From Bifidobacterium moraviense (GTDB lineage: Bacteria > Actinomycetota > Actinomycetes > Actinomycetales > Bifidobacteriaceae): a DNA stretch of 64,000 nucleotides. The stretch is from positions 1 through 64,000 of the forward strand of contig NZ_JAAIIH010000009.1 in the NCBI RefSeq assembly GCF_012932365.1, given 5' to 3'. The position numbers and the translations under genes were made by a program. The notes beneath the pieces are model-generated. The model saw only the letters and a program-made list of their open reading frames with translations, was not told the origin of the DNA and searched no databases. Positions 17,304 to 26,152 of this stretch are shown piece after piece. The first letter of the stretch is position 1. Each line of letters opens with the position of its first letter.

Positions 17304-19496
17304 TCAGACGCCGGCGCACCAGCCGACGTGCATGAAGTCGGGCACGCGGTACCACTTGACGGGGTATCCGGCGCCGTGCGCGCAGAACACGGAGTCCGGC
17401 GTGTGCTCGAGATCGGCCTCCGGATCGTAGGCGGCCTCGGCGATCACGCGGTCGGCGTCGTGGCACGGACGGTAGCCGCCGAACGTGGCGGAGAACCTGC
17501 CGCGGCCGTGCGTGTAGGCGTTGATCTCCATGGCGTAGTCGCGCATCTCGGAGACCGGCGCGCGTCCGACGATTACGGCGTACTCGCCCGTGCCGTCGGA
17601 CGACGGCGGATCGAACTCGCCGCCCATGCGCTGCACGTCCGCCATGGCCCGGCCGATCATGTCGCCCGGCACCTCCAGACGGAACGCGTACCACGGCTCC
17701 AGCAGCCGGCAGTTGCCCGGGTCGACGCGCACGTCGCCTTCGCCGTCTCCGCCCCGACCGGCGCCGTCCCGGTCCTTCTCCGCCTCGGCCGCCACGTCCA
17801 GCGGCCCTTCGGGGCGGCCCGCGGCGATCTGCTCGTCGCTCGGATGCCCCGTCACGCCGGAGCGCGCCTCCATGAGTCCCTGACGGATCGCCCGGTACGT
17901 GGCCTGACGGAAGTCGCCACCCTCGGTGTGCTTCTCGTGCGCGCGGCCGCCCACCAGCGTGATCGTCATGTCCGTCAGCGAGGAGCCGGTGAGCACGCCC
18001 AGATGCTCGCGTTCCCGCAGATGCGTGAGGATGAGCCGCTGCCAGTTGCGCGCGAGCACGTTCTGGCCGCACGCCGTGGCGAACCGCATGCCGCTGCCGG
18101 GCGCGCCGGGCTCCAGCAGCAGATGCGCCTCCGCATAGTGCCGCAGCGGCTCGAAGTGCCCCACGCCCTCCACGGGAGCCGTGATCGTCTCCTTGTACAG
18201 CACGGATCCGGCGCCGAACGCCGCGTCGAGGCCGAACCGCGCGTGCAGCGTCTGCTGGATGATCTCCAGCTGCACCGCGCCCATGAGCTGCACGTGGATC
18301 TCCTGCAGCCGCTCCTGCCATGCCACGTGCAGCAGCGGCTCCTCGTCCTCGAGCTCGCGCAGCGCCGTGAGCACCCGATGCAGCGTCAGATCGTCGAACG
18401 CGCCGCCATCCGGCGCGGTGACGGCATAGGTGAGCACCGGCTGCAGGCTGGGCGGCTCGGCGTCCGGCTCCGTCGCCAGCCCCTCGCCGGGGAACGTATG
18501 CTCCGGACCGGCCACGGCGCACACGCCGCCGGCGGGCACCTCGGTCACGGTCTCGAACCGCGCGCCGTCGTAGACGCGCAGCTGGTCCGCCTTCTCCAGC
18601 GGACGTCCGTCGTCGGCGTCCCCGTCCGCGGCGGACGCGGAGCCCTCCGACCCGCCGAGCATCGCCTTGGCGCGCAGCGTACCGCCGGTCACGCGCAGCC
18701 ATGTCAGCCGGTTGCCCTGGTCGTCGTGGCTGATCTTGAACACCCTGGCGCCGAACGCGTCCGGCCACCGCCGGCTCGGCGCGAACCGCTCCAGACCGTC
18801 CAGGAACGCGTCCACGCCGTCCAGCTTCAGCGCGGACCCGAAGTACACGGGCACCACCTCGCGCGCGGCGATCATCGCGCGCAGCGTGGCGTCGCCGACA
18901 CGCCCCGTCTCCAGAAATTCGTCCATCGCCGATTCGCTCTGCGTGGCCAGATCCTCCCACAGCGACTCGTCCACGTCCGCGACGCCCGCCGCGTCCCCTT
19001 CGGCGTCCTCCCGGTCGCCGCCGAACGCGCCGAACGGCATGCACGCGTCGGACAGCCTGCGTCGCAGCTGCGCGAGCACGGCGTCGCGGTCCACGCCCGC
19101 GGCGTCGCACTTGTTCACGAACACCACCGTGGGCACACGGTACTGCGCGAGCAGCCGCCACAGCGTCTCGGTGTGCCCCTGCACGCCGTCGGTGGCCGAG
19201 ACCACGAGGACCGCCATGTCCAGCACGCGCAGCACGCGCTCGGTCTCCGCCGCGAAGTCCACGTGCCCCGGCGTGTCGAGCAGCGTCAGATGCAGGTCCC
19301 CGCGTTCCACCACCGCCTGATGCGCGTGAATGGTGATGCCGCGGCGCTTCTCCAGCGCATCCGTGTCCAGGAACGCATCGCCATGGTCCACGCGCCCCAG
19401 CCTGCGGATCCGTCCCGACCGGTACAGCAGCGCCTCGGACAGCGTGGTCTTGCCCGCATCCACATGGGCCACGATGCCCGCCACGATCCTCGCCAT
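17304..19496 (-). CDS. TetM-like ribosomal protection GTPase
   Basis: This is a 730-residue translational GTPase. It has G1 AHVDAGKT near residue 10, the switch motif RRGITI, G3 DTPGHVDF and G4 NKCD. EF-G-like domains follow through to a C-terminal region of the tetracycline ribosomal-protection family. It is clearly diverged from tet(W) and tet(M), so tetracycline resistance is possible but not shown; other members act on different ribosome-bound drugs or have no known role. The ATG at 19494-19496 is preferred because it has GAGGGGAG before it and gives the family N terminus. An upstream in-frame stretch is a leader (see attenuator). Confidence 0.88.
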   Translation of the reverse strand: MARIVAGIVAHVDAGKTTLSEALLYRSGRIRRLGRVDHGDAFLDTDALEKRRGITIHAHQAVVERGDLHLTLLDTPGHVDFAAETERVLRVLDMAVLVVSATDGVQGHTETLWRLLAQYRVPTVVFVNKCDAAGVDRDAVLAQLRRRLSDACMPFGAFGGDREDAEGDAAGVADVDESLWEDLATQSESAMDEFLETGRVGDATLRAMIAAREVVPVYFGSALKLDGVDAFLDGLERFAPSRRWPDAFGARVFKISHDDQGNRLTWLRVTGGTLRAKAMLGGSEGSASAADGDADDGRPLEKADQLRVYDGARFETVTEVPAGGVCAVAGPEHTFPGEGLATEPDAEPPSLQPVLTYAVTAPDGGAFDDLTLHRVLTALRELEDEEPLLHVAWQERLQEIHVQLMGAVQLEIIQQTLHARFGLDAAFGAGSVLYKETITAPVEGVGHFEPLRHYAEAHLLLEPGAPGSGMRFATACGQNVLARNWQRLILTHLREREHLGVLTGSSLTDMTITLVGGRAHEKHTEGGDFRQATYRAIRQGLMEARSGVTGHPSDEQIAAGRPEGPLDVAAEAEKDRDGAGRGGDGEGDVRVDPGNCRLLEPWYAFRLEVPGDMIGRAMADVQRMGGEFDPPSSDGTGEYAVIVGRAPVSEMRDYAMEINAYTHGRGRFSATFGGYRPCHDADRVIAEAAYDPEADLEHTPDSVFCAHGAGYPVKWYRVPDFMHVGWCAGV

Positions 19497-19551
19497 GCCA
19501 CGCTCCCCTCGTGTCTCGCGGGTGTTCGGCGCGACCGAGCCGCCCGCAACG

Positions 19552-19670
19552 AAAAAATCCCGCAAACCTTGGGCTTGCGGGATCGGTTGGTACCCCCTGA
19601 GAGGGGGATACGGCCCAGCGTCGTACAAGTCCACATCCACCACTCCGGGGGCAAATAAATTCACTTTCAT
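19552..19670 (-). promoter_or_regulatory. Leader peptide and transcription attenuator of the TetM-like gene
   Basis: On the minus strand an ORF starts at 19670 (MKVNLFAPGVVDVDL...). It is followed by a hairpin with five G-C pairs (19589-19611) and then by a full intrinsic terminator, CCCGCAA/TTTGCGGG with six Ts (19552-19582), 56 bp before the GTPase gene. This resembles the tet(M) leader, where slowed ribosomes on the leader peptide let polymerase pass the terminator. The leader frame runs on into the GTPase gene without a stop, which is unusual. Confidence 0.75.
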
Positions 19671-19832
19671 TTCTTACAAAACCAATCATAGCAACGGTTC
19701 CCGCTTTCTTCCAATAGACACGCAAGCAGTGTTGCTCCTTAGCGTCATCTTCATGCGGCTGATGGTCGAAACGACCTGTGACGAGTGATCGAATCATCCT
19801 AAACCCCAATGATTGCAAGGCCTAAGGTGCCG

Positions 19833-19906
19833 TAGGTGCATTTTTAGGTGCAATGGCTCGCCGAGAGCCCATTCGGCCACTTGGTGGCATTTTTGGTGGC
19901 ATTTTT
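19833..19906. repeat. Short direct repeats upstream of integrase 1
   Basis: GGTGGCATTTTT occurs twice in perfect tandem (19883-19894, 19895-19906). The related TAGGTGCATTTTT followed by TAGGTGCA lies at 19833-19852. Clusters like this next to a tyrosine integrase gene are commonly arm-type binding sites at an attachment end. No second att copy was identified. Confidence 0.5.
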
Positions 19907-19959
19907 CCGAGGCCGTTATGCGTGCCATCGATCCTGGATTCAGCACAAGGAGCATCATC

Positions 19960-21204
19960 ATGTCCGCAAGGACGAAGAAGGACAGAATGGGGCCGTCGCC
20001 GGAGCGGCGGAGCAGATTCGGCACCGTGACGCCGCGCTACGACGCCGCGGGCAATCTCATCGCCTGGCAGGTGCGCTACCCGGACCCGAAACGACCGGGC
20101 AAGAAGGTCCAGCGCCAGTTCAAGCCGGACATGGAGCACGAGGCGCACCAGTGGCTCGAAAAGGAGCGGCATCTGGTGGAACTGGACCGCAAGAACATCC
20201 AGGAATGGGTCCATCCGTCCGAACGCCGCCGCAGGAAGCGCGCGAGCCTTATCTCGTTCGAGGATTACGTGACCCGATGGGCGGAGGGATACCGGCTGCC
20301 GAACGGCGAGAGGATAGCCGGCGGCACGCGCCGGAACCTGTATCTCGACATCGCGCACTTCATGCCGGGCTTCAAGGGCAAGCTCCTGACCGAGATCACG
20401 CCGAAGGACATCAAACGCTGGTACGACGCACCGCACCCCGAGGGGCAATGGGCGTTCCGTCGCTCATGCATGCGCCTGAAGGCGGCGTTCGCCAGCGCCA
20501 CGAAGATGAGCATGGACGGCTCCCCGCCGCTGATCCGCGACAACCCGTTCATCCTGCCCATACCGCCAGCGCCACGATCCGCCAGGGAGGACGTTCCGCC
20601 GGTCACGCCGCTGGAACTCAAGCTGATCGCGGAGAACATGCCCGACTACACGAGACTGGCGGTGATACTCGCCACGCTCGTCGGAGGTCTCCGTTGCGGC
20701 GAGCTGTGCGGCCTGCAGGTCAAGGACATCGATCTGAAGGCCAAACGCCTGACCGTGCGCCATTCCGTCAACAGGGGCTATGCGGATCGCGGTTCGACAC
20801 GCATCGCCAGGACCAAGACCGACTCCAGCCGGCGCACCGTGCCCATCCCCGACGGTCTCGTTCCCCTGATTCACGACCATCTGCTCAGGCACTGCGAATG
20901 GACGGACCCGGAAGCCATGGTCTTCCGCCCCAGACGAGCCTCGGTGATGAGTCAGACCACCCTGGAGGCCCAGTTCCGCAAAGCCAGGGAGAAAGCCGGC
21001 CGACCCGACCTGACCTTCCAGTCCCTGAGGGCGAGTCACGCGACCCTGCTCATGCTCAAGGGCGGCACCTTGAGGGAGGTCATGGACGAACTCGGCCACG
21101 TCAGCGAGAAGGTCGCCATCAAGCACTACCAGCGCATCGTCGCCCGACACCGCAACCAGATCGTCAACCAACTCGCCGAAGACTTCATCAAAGCAGCGCA
21201 ATGA
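19960..21204 (+). CDS. Tyrosine site-specific integrase 1
   Basis: This is a 414-residue phage-type integrase. It has an N-terminal AP2-like DNA-binding segment (YDAAGNLIAWQVRYP), a SAM-like core-binding domain, and a catalytic domain with Arg in GLRCGELCG, a TKTDSSRR strand, the RASHATLL box, LGHVSEK and the Tyr nucleophile in IKHYQR. The start at 19960 has AAGGAG seven bases upstream; earlier in-frame Met codons lack one. It lies beside short direct repeats and is followed by an AbiE-like pair. It is closely related to integrase 2 at 26376 (over half the residues identical by eye). Confidence 0.92.
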   Translation: MSARTKKDRMGPSPERRSRFGTVTPRYDAAGNLIAWQVRYPDPKRPGKKVQRQFKPDMEHEAHQWLEKERHLVELDRKNIQEWVHPSERRRRKRASLISFEDYVTRWAEGYRLPNGERIAGGTRRNLYLDIAHFMPGFKGKLLTEITPKDIKRWYDAPHPEGQWAFRRSCMRLKAAFASATKMSMDGSPPLIRDNPFILPIPPAPRSAREDVPPVTPLELKLIAENMPDYTRLAVILATLVGGLRCGELCGLQVKDIDLKAKRLTVRHSVNRGYADRGSTRIARTKTDSSRRTVPIPDGLVPLIHDHLLRHCEWTDPEAMVFRPRRASVMSQTTLEAQFRKAREKAGRPDLTFQSLRASHATLLMLKGGTLREVMDELGHVSEKVAIKHYQRIVARHRNQIVNQLAEDFIKAAQ

Positions 21205-21247
21205 CCACATATGGACGAATACGGATTGAGATGTCCTGCCGTCCGAT

Positions 21248-21287
21248 GTATACAGAACTATTCCCAATATGGAATAGTTCTGTATAC
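21248..21287. promoter_or_regulatory. 17-bp palindromic operator of the AbiE-like pair
   Basis: A perfect inverted repeat with 17-bp arms (GTATACAGAACTATTCC and its complement) and a 6-bp centre ends 9 bp before the antitoxin ATG. TATACA in the right arm could be the -10. This is the expected place for autoregulation by the HTH antitoxin. Confidence 0.8.
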
Positions 21288-21296
21288 AATAGAGGT

Positions 21297-22001
21297 ATGG
21301 CTATCAGAACGAATCGGACGCTGCTCACACGGCGGGAAGCCGCCCGCCGACTCGGAGTGAGCGAACGACGGGTCAGCGCGCTTCGCGCTGCCGGCCGGCT
21401 TGAATCGTTTCCCGTGGGAGGCGGCTCGCTGGTCACGGAGGATTCCGTACGCCGCCAAGCACAGTGGCAGGGGGCGGACGGGCGCCCGTATTCACCGGAC
21501 ATGGCGTTCGGGGCACTATACATGCTTAGCGGGCTCGACGCGCCATGGCTGGGCCGGCAGCAACGGTACCGGCTCAAAGGCTACCTGAGACAGATGGATG
21601 CCGAGAATCTGACTCGTCTCACCCGACGGCGCGCAATGATGGTCGAATACTGGTGCAGAGATTCCAACCTCGCCAAGGTCGAAGCCCTCATTCGTCCCTC
21701 CGCCGCCACCGGAGCATTGGCCGCCTCGTTCCAATTGACCGCCACGAACGTGGTGGAAGGCTACGTCACCGCCGATGCTCTAGATGACGTCATTCGGCAA
21801 TGCCGGCTGAAGCAGGGGACGACGCCGGTTCGGGTGCGACTCCATGTCACCGACGGTCTTCCCGCCGGTGAGGGCCCTATGCCTCTCGGCGTATGTGCGG
21901 CCGACCTGGCCGAATCCAACGACCCGAGGGAACGCCGCGCCGGTCTGGAAACCCTCCAACGGCTGATCGATGAATATCATCGCAAGGAGCATCAGGCATG
22001 A
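21297..22001 (+). CDS. AbiEi-like antitoxin with N-terminal helix-turn-helix
   Basis: The 234-residue protein opens with a helix-turn-helix (LTRREAARRLGVSERRVSALRA). A longer C-terminal domain follows without clear catalytic residues. Its stop overlaps the start of a nucleotidyltransferase gene by four bases (ATGA). That layout is typical of AbiE-like type IV toxin-antitoxin operons, where the first protein is both repressor and antitoxin. The palindrome just upstream supports autoregulation. The start has AGAGG directly upstream. Family assignment rests on the neighbour and the HTH. Confidence 0.7.
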   Translation: MAIRTNRTLLTRREAARRLGVSERRVSALRAAGRLESFPVGGGSLVTEDSVRRQAQWQGADGRPYSPDMAFGALYMLSGLDAPWLGRQQRYRLKGYLRQMDAENLTRLTRRRAMMVEYWCRDSNLAKVEALIRPSAATGALAASFQLTATNVVEGYVTADALDDVIRQCRLKQGTTPVRVRLHVTDGLPAGEGPMPLGVCAADLAESNDPRERRAGLETLQRLIDEYHRKEHQA

Positions 22002-22735
22002 TTCCGACAATCCACATTCCCAGCACGGGCCATCCGTGGAGCACCGTGTACGCGGTCGCCGCGGCGGACATCCCGGAATCATGGCTGCTTACGGGCGGGC
22101 TCATGGTCCAGCTGCACGCCATCATGGGCGGATTGACCGCGCGTCCCACCACCGACGCCGACCTGCTCGCCGATCTCATGACGGACCGACGCGGCATCGC
22201 CAGACTGCGCAGTATCCTCGCCGCCCGCGGGTTCGAGACGCAGCCGGGCACGCTGACCGGATACACGACCCGCATGAGCGCGCCGAACGGCGACGTCGTG
22301 GATCTGCTGGTCGCCGACCACCTGCCCAAGTTCCTCGGCAACGACGCGACCATCGCCGGCACGCCGGTACTGTCCATGCCGGGCGGCGCTCAGGCCGTGG
22401 AACGCAGCATGCAGGTCGGACTTATCGACGACCAGAGCGGAACTGAAGTCACAATCCGTATCCCGGACCTGCTCGGCGCCCTGATACTCAAAAGCGCGGC
22501 CTACAGTGCCGACCACGCCGGCTACGGTGAACGCCACCTCTACGACGCCGCCCTGCTGGCATCACTCATCCCGGACCCTGACGCTGAACTCATGCGCCTG
22601 CACAGTGGTACCGACCGCAAACGCATCAAACTCCTGCGCGACCAGCTCACCGAGGATTCCCCCTACTGGGACAACCTCGACGAACCACACCGTCAGGACG
22701 GACTGGATGCCATCGAAACACTCGCCACATGGTAA
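21998..22735 (+). CDS. AbiEii-like nucleotidyltransferase toxin
   Basis: The 245-residue protein has the nucleotidyltransferase signature LLTGGLMVQLH followed by TTDADLL, that is, the GG helix and the D-x-D metal-binding pair. It resembles the AbiEii/AbiGii family, whose members modify tRNA or other targets and cause growth arrest or phage abortive infection. It is translationally coupled to the HTH gene upstream. The two genes lie between two integrases, a usual place for defence cargo. It converges on the bacteriocin transporter ATPase gene 40 bp away. Confidence 0.75.
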   Translation: MIPTIHIPSTGHPWSTVYAVAAADIPESWLLTGGLMVQLHAIMGGLTARPTTDADLLADLMTDRRGIARLRSILAARGFETQPGTLTGYTTRMSAPNGDVVDLLVADHLPKFLGNDATIAGTPVLSMPGGAQAVERSMQVGLIDDQSGTEVTIRIPDLLGALILKSAAYSADHAGYGERHLYDAALLASLIPDPDAELMRLHSGTDRKRIKLLRDQLTEDSPYWDNLDEPHRQDGLDAIETLATW

Positions 22736-22775
22736 ATCATTTCCTGTAGCTTCGGCCGATGTTTGGCGACAACCT

Positions 22776-23450
22776 CTAGAGAAACGTGCCGTCTCGCATG
22801 GTGAGGGTGGTTTCGCATTGGGCCGCGACGCGTGGGTCGTGCGTGGCGAGGATGAGCGTGGCGCCTTGCCTGCATTGCGCGAGGAGCATGGTCATGATGA
22901 CGTCGGCGGTGTGCGTGTCGAGTGCGGCCGTGGGTTCGTCGGCGATGATGATGGCCGGGTGCATCACGGTCGCCCGGGCGATGGCGATGCGTTGTCTTTC
23001 GCCGCCGGACAGTTGTCTGGGCATGCGTCGTGCCTTGCTGGCGAGTCCGACTTGTTCCAGTGCGGCCGTGGCGCGTTGCCGGCGTTCGGCGCGTCCGATC
23101 CGGGGGTTCGCGTATTCCATGGGGATGGCGACGTTGGCCCATGCCGGTTCGTCTTCGAGGATCGCGTAGTCCTGCGGGATGAAGCCGAACATGCGGTTGC
23201 GCCATGCGGAACGGTCCGTGTCGTTTTCCGGTGCCGGGCGCCCCTGCAGGAGCAGGGAGCCGGAGGTGGGTTTCATGGACAGTCCGATCATGCGCAGCAG
23301 GGTGGATTTGCCGCATCCGGACGGTCCCATGATGGCGATCGACTCCCCGGCCGAGGCGTGCAGGGATACGTCGTGCACGGCGAGGAGCTGCGCCTGCCCG
23401 TCCGTGTATCGTTTGGTCAGGTTTCTGGCGTCTATGGTCGTCTGTGGCAT
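22776..23450 (-). CDS. ABC ATPase of lactococcin-972-type bacteriocin locus
   Basis: The 224-residue nucleotide-binding protein has Walker A GPSGCGKST near residue 42, Q-loop (GFIPQDY), signature LSGGERQRIAIARA, Walker B IIIADEPTAALD and the H-loop ATHD. It matches the small ATPases associated with lactococcin 972-like bacteriocins, which work with a multi-spanning membrane protein in export or immunity. It is the last gene of a four-gene minus-strand set: precursor, two permeases, ATPase. The ATG at 23448-23450 has only a weak ribosome binding site, so coupling to the permease upstream is likely. Confidence 0.85.
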   Translation of the reverse strand: MPQTTIDARNLTKRYTDGQAQLLAVHDVSLHASAGESIAIMGPSGCGKSTLLRMIGLSMKPTSGSLLLQGRPAPENDTDRSAWRNRMFGFIPQDYAILEDEPAWANVAIPMEYANPRIGRAERRQRATAALEQVGLASKARRMPRQLSGGERQRIAIARATVMHPAIIIADEPTAALDTHTADVIMTMLLAQCRQGATLILATHDPRVAAQCETTLTMRDGTFL

Positions 23451-23464
23451 GGTCGGTGCTTCTT

Positions 23465-24535
23465 TCATTGGATGTGTGTGGTTGCGCGTCGCGCGGCGGT
23501 CGTCCAGATCGGGATCGCCATGACGAGGATGACGGCGATCATCGTCCGGGATGCGGTGGCCACCGGTTCCCCTATCAGCTGGAAGCATGCCAGTACCACG
23601 GTGGCGGGCAGCAGCATGCTGAGGATGAGTCCGGCGACGCGGATCGCCTCGTCCACGGCGGTGGCGCCGTAGAGCCGGCGGACGAGCATCGACGGCCGTT
23701 CCCGTGCGAGGGTCACGGACAGTGTTTGGATGATCACGATGACGGTGAGCGTGAGGAAGGCGGACAGTCCGAGCAGGTACATCAGTGCGCGTACGATGAG
23801 GTCCTTGTCCCGTTGGGGTTGTTCCGTGTTCAATCGGTGTGGCACGAGTATCAGGCCGGCGTCGCGGCTTCCCGTGATGAACTCGTCGAGCCGGGTCCGG
23901 GACGGGTTGAACATGACCGTTTTGGTCACCGCCTCTTCGAGTTCGATGTCGTTGAGCCGGTTCAACGAACTCGGGTCGAGCCGGATGACGAGATACCGGT
24001 CCAGGTTGATGCCGGCGGTGTTCGGGTCGAATATGGCCGCCGAGGCCGGTAGCGTGCCGGTTACCTTGACGTCGGTGCCGGCGATATGCACGCTGTCGGG
24101 CGCCTGCGCCCGGTCCACCCGGTAGCCGATGGACGCGCAGGGCGCGTGGGAGCACAAGCCCAATCGGGGGAACACGTCGTCGACGTTGCCCATCAGGATG
24201 ATGGTCGGTATGCCGTTGGCGAACCCGGGATCGTCGATCTCGATGTTGTTGATGATCGCGGAGTACGCCCTGCCCTGTTCCAGCATGTCCTGCAGGCCAT
24301 CCGCCACCTTGGGGTCCGTCTTGCTCGGGGACTGCAGGAGGTATTGCGGGGAGAACGTGACCGCGTCGGCGGCCCGCAGGCGGGCCTCGCCGCCGATCAC
24401 GCTGGACTCGGTCAGCACGTCGCTGAGCGTCATCGTGAACACGCTGCCTGCGAAGACTACGAGCAGCGTGATGCCGAGGATCGATCCCCATCGCCTCAAT
24501 CCCATACGGACGCCGGTCATCAGTTCATGGATCAT
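23465..24535 (-). CDS. Bacteriocin-associated membrane protein, second half
   Basis: The 356-residue protein has one N-terminal membrane helix, a large extracellular region (about residues 45-245) and three C-terminal helices, an FtsX/MacB-like plan. The ATG overlaps the stop of the preceding permease gene by four bases. The two proteins together (about 700 residues) have the size expected for the single seven-helix protein usually found with lactococcin 972-like bacteriocins, so this may be a natural split of that protein. It probably forms the transporter with the ATPase at 22776-23450. Confidence 0.7.
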   Translation of the reverse strand: MIHELMTGVRMGLRRWGSILGITLLVVFAGSVFTMTLSDVLTESSVIGGEARLRAADAVTFSPQYLLQSPSKTDPKVADGLQDMLEQGRAYSAIINNIEIDDPGFANGIPTIILMGNVDDVFPRLGLCSHAPCASIGYRVDRAQAPDSVHIAGTDVKVTGTLPASAAIFDPNTAGINLDRYLVIRLDPSSLNRLNDIELEEAVTKTVMFNPSRTRLDEFITGSRDAGLILVPHRLNTEQPQRDKDLIVRALMYLLGLSAFLTLTVIVIIQTLSVTLARERPSMLVRRLYGATAVDEAIRVAGLILSMLLPATVVLACFQLIGEPVATASRTMIAVILVMAIPIWTTAARRATTHIQ

Positions 24536-25557
24536 CGTTCCACCTCGTCATTCGATCGTATGCCGAACCATTCGGCCAGACCCGTCACCAGCACCGTCAG
24601 GGCCGTCCCGCCGATGAAGGCCGCGGCGAACGCGACAGCCGGGCCGATGCCGGTCCTGCCCGACACCACGGTGATGAGCACGGCACTCAACATGGTTCCC
24701 GCCAGCACGCCCGTCACAATCGAGGCAACGGCCCCGCGCACCCGGCCCGCCCACACCTGCCTGCCAGTGGCACCGAACAATCGCCTGACATGCAGGTCGG
24801 CCTTCCTCGCCGTCTCCATCGTCGTCACGCACACGCAGGCGCAGACCAACGCCAGTACGAGGAACAACAAGGTGACGCCCACGAAGGAATCCCCGGCAAG
24901 GGACGACCACAACGACTGCGCCTGAGGCCGGGTCACGTCCATGCCACAGCGCGCGAACAGATCCGAAATCTCCCGGAGCCGCTGCGGGTCGCTCGTGTTC
25001 ACGTACACGCTGCCGGGAAACAAGGGAACCGCCCCCAACGGGAGCACATACTGCAGATTGCCGCCCACGTTCACCCCCGGAACCCTGGCGACGCCGCCGA
25101 CGGAAAACCCCTGGGGCAGCAGCGGGGCATCCCCATGCTCGCGCCATTGGCCGGCCGAGAACGACGACTCGATCACACAAGCCATGCGACTGTCCATGTC
25201 CCGGCATCCGCGCGGAAGCGCATCGGCCCATCCGATGGAGGACCCCGACGACTGGAACACGATCGCCGGCCAACCGTCCCCCACGGAACCCTCCAACAGG
25301 GAAATACCGTGACCGGAAAGATACCTGGCCAGATCACGCGTCGCCTCAAGATTCTTCCCGTCGTCGTGCTCGGCATCCGCCGAAGCGGTCAGCACCAGTT
25401 GCGTCCGCGCATCGGACATGCCCCACTGCGAGCCACGCCAATCAAGAACGCTCCAGTACACAGCCCACGCAAGAAACGAAGACAACACACCCAACAGCAA
25501 CGATATTGCGCAAATGGATGTAGAAAAAATCTTTAGATGATGGGTAATTTTTAGCAT
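24532..25557 (-). CDS. Bacteriocin-associated membrane protein, first half
   Basis: The 341-residue protein has an N-terminal helix (SICAISLLLGVLSSFLAWAVY), an extracellular domain of roughly 170 residues with several Cys, and three C-terminal membrane helices. The C-terminal part contains VRRLFGATGRQ, a motif also present in the second permease (VRRLYGATAVD), so the two genes are paralogous halves. The ATG at 25555-25557 is preferred over the TTG at 25572 because GGAAAG lies seven bases before it. It follows the bacteriocin gene by 51 bp. Confidence 0.7.
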   Translation of the reverse strand: MLKITHHLKIFSTSICAISLLLGVLSSFLAWAVYWSVLDWRGSQWGMSDARTQLVLTASADAEHDDGKNLEATRDLARYLSGHGISLLEGSVGDGWPAIVFQSSGSSIGWADALPRGCRDMDSRMACVIESSFSAGQWREHGDAPLLPQGFSVGGVARVPGVNVGGNLQYVLPLGAVPLFPGSVYVNTSDPQRLREISDLFARCGMDVTRPQAQSLWSSLAGDSFVGVTLLFLVLALVCACVCVTTMETARKADLHVRRLFGATGRQVWAGRVRGAVASIVTGVLAGTMLSAVLITVVSGRTGIGPAVAFAAAFIGGTALTVLVTGLAEWFGIRSNDEVER

Positions 25558-25608
25558 TCCGTATCTTTCCAATCACGGTATTTCTAGATGGGTGCAATAA
25601 GAAATGCG

Positions 25609-25986
25609 TCAGAAGTATTCAACGCCCCAGTAATAGTGCGTGACGTACTTATCGCCCCACAATACGGAATCCCAGACGGAGTCCGTCCTGCTTCGAACCT
25701 GAGTGTCTCCTGAATAGGAAGCAGCTGATGTATACAGGCGTCCGGTATCCAGACTGGGGCCGGCCTGTCGGGTGAAGCGCTGATATCCGCGACGCGCGTG
25801 ACGCCCGCCATCATTATAGGAGGCCTGAATCTGTACATAGCCATTCACCTTGATGCCGCCAATGCTGCTTTCCCATGTGCGACCATAATTCGGACCGCCG
25901 GCAAAAGCGGTAGAGGGCAATGCGATGCCAGTTATACCCAGAATTGTCGCAAGGACAATTGCCGTAAATTACTTTCGCACAATCAT
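25609..25986 (-). pseudogene. Lactococcin-972-family bacteriocin precursor with premature stop
   Basis: The mature part (GGPNYGRTWESSIGG... ending WGDKYVTHYYWGVEYF) has the aromatic, Gly/Ser-rich beta style of the lactococcin 972 family. The true start at 25984-25986 has AAAGGAG five bases upstream and would encode a signal peptide, MIVRK-x-FTAIVLATILG...TAFA. Codon 6, however, is TAA (25969-25971). After it no AUG with a ribosome binding site precedes the cleavage site; the next Met is absent until the mature region. The gene therefore appears silenced by one base change, while its transporter genes remain open. A sequencing error cannot be excluded from this window. Confidence 0.75.
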
Positions 25987-26152
25987 GATTACTCCTTTGT
26001 TTTTGTTGGGAAATTTGGAATGTGTAAAGGCATACGTAAAAACTAGATGGTAATTACTTTCCTTTCTGCTAGGTGTCGAAGCCCTATGACTTCATCTTGC
26101 AAGATTCAGTCTTCTGCCCAAGCGAGAGAGAAGCAATCAGAAAAGGAGTTAT

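Noticed and set aside
17304-19496. tet(W) or tet(M) as the name of the ribosomal-protection gene
   Set aside because: N terminus and switch regions differ clearly from tet(W) as I remember it (for example ARIVAGIVAHVDAGKT and DTDALEKRRG), so no resistance gene name is given.
16992-19818. Long ORFs (888 and 852 codons) overlapping the TetM-like gene on both strands
   Set aside because: Shadow frames; only the 730-residue frame has GTPase motifs.
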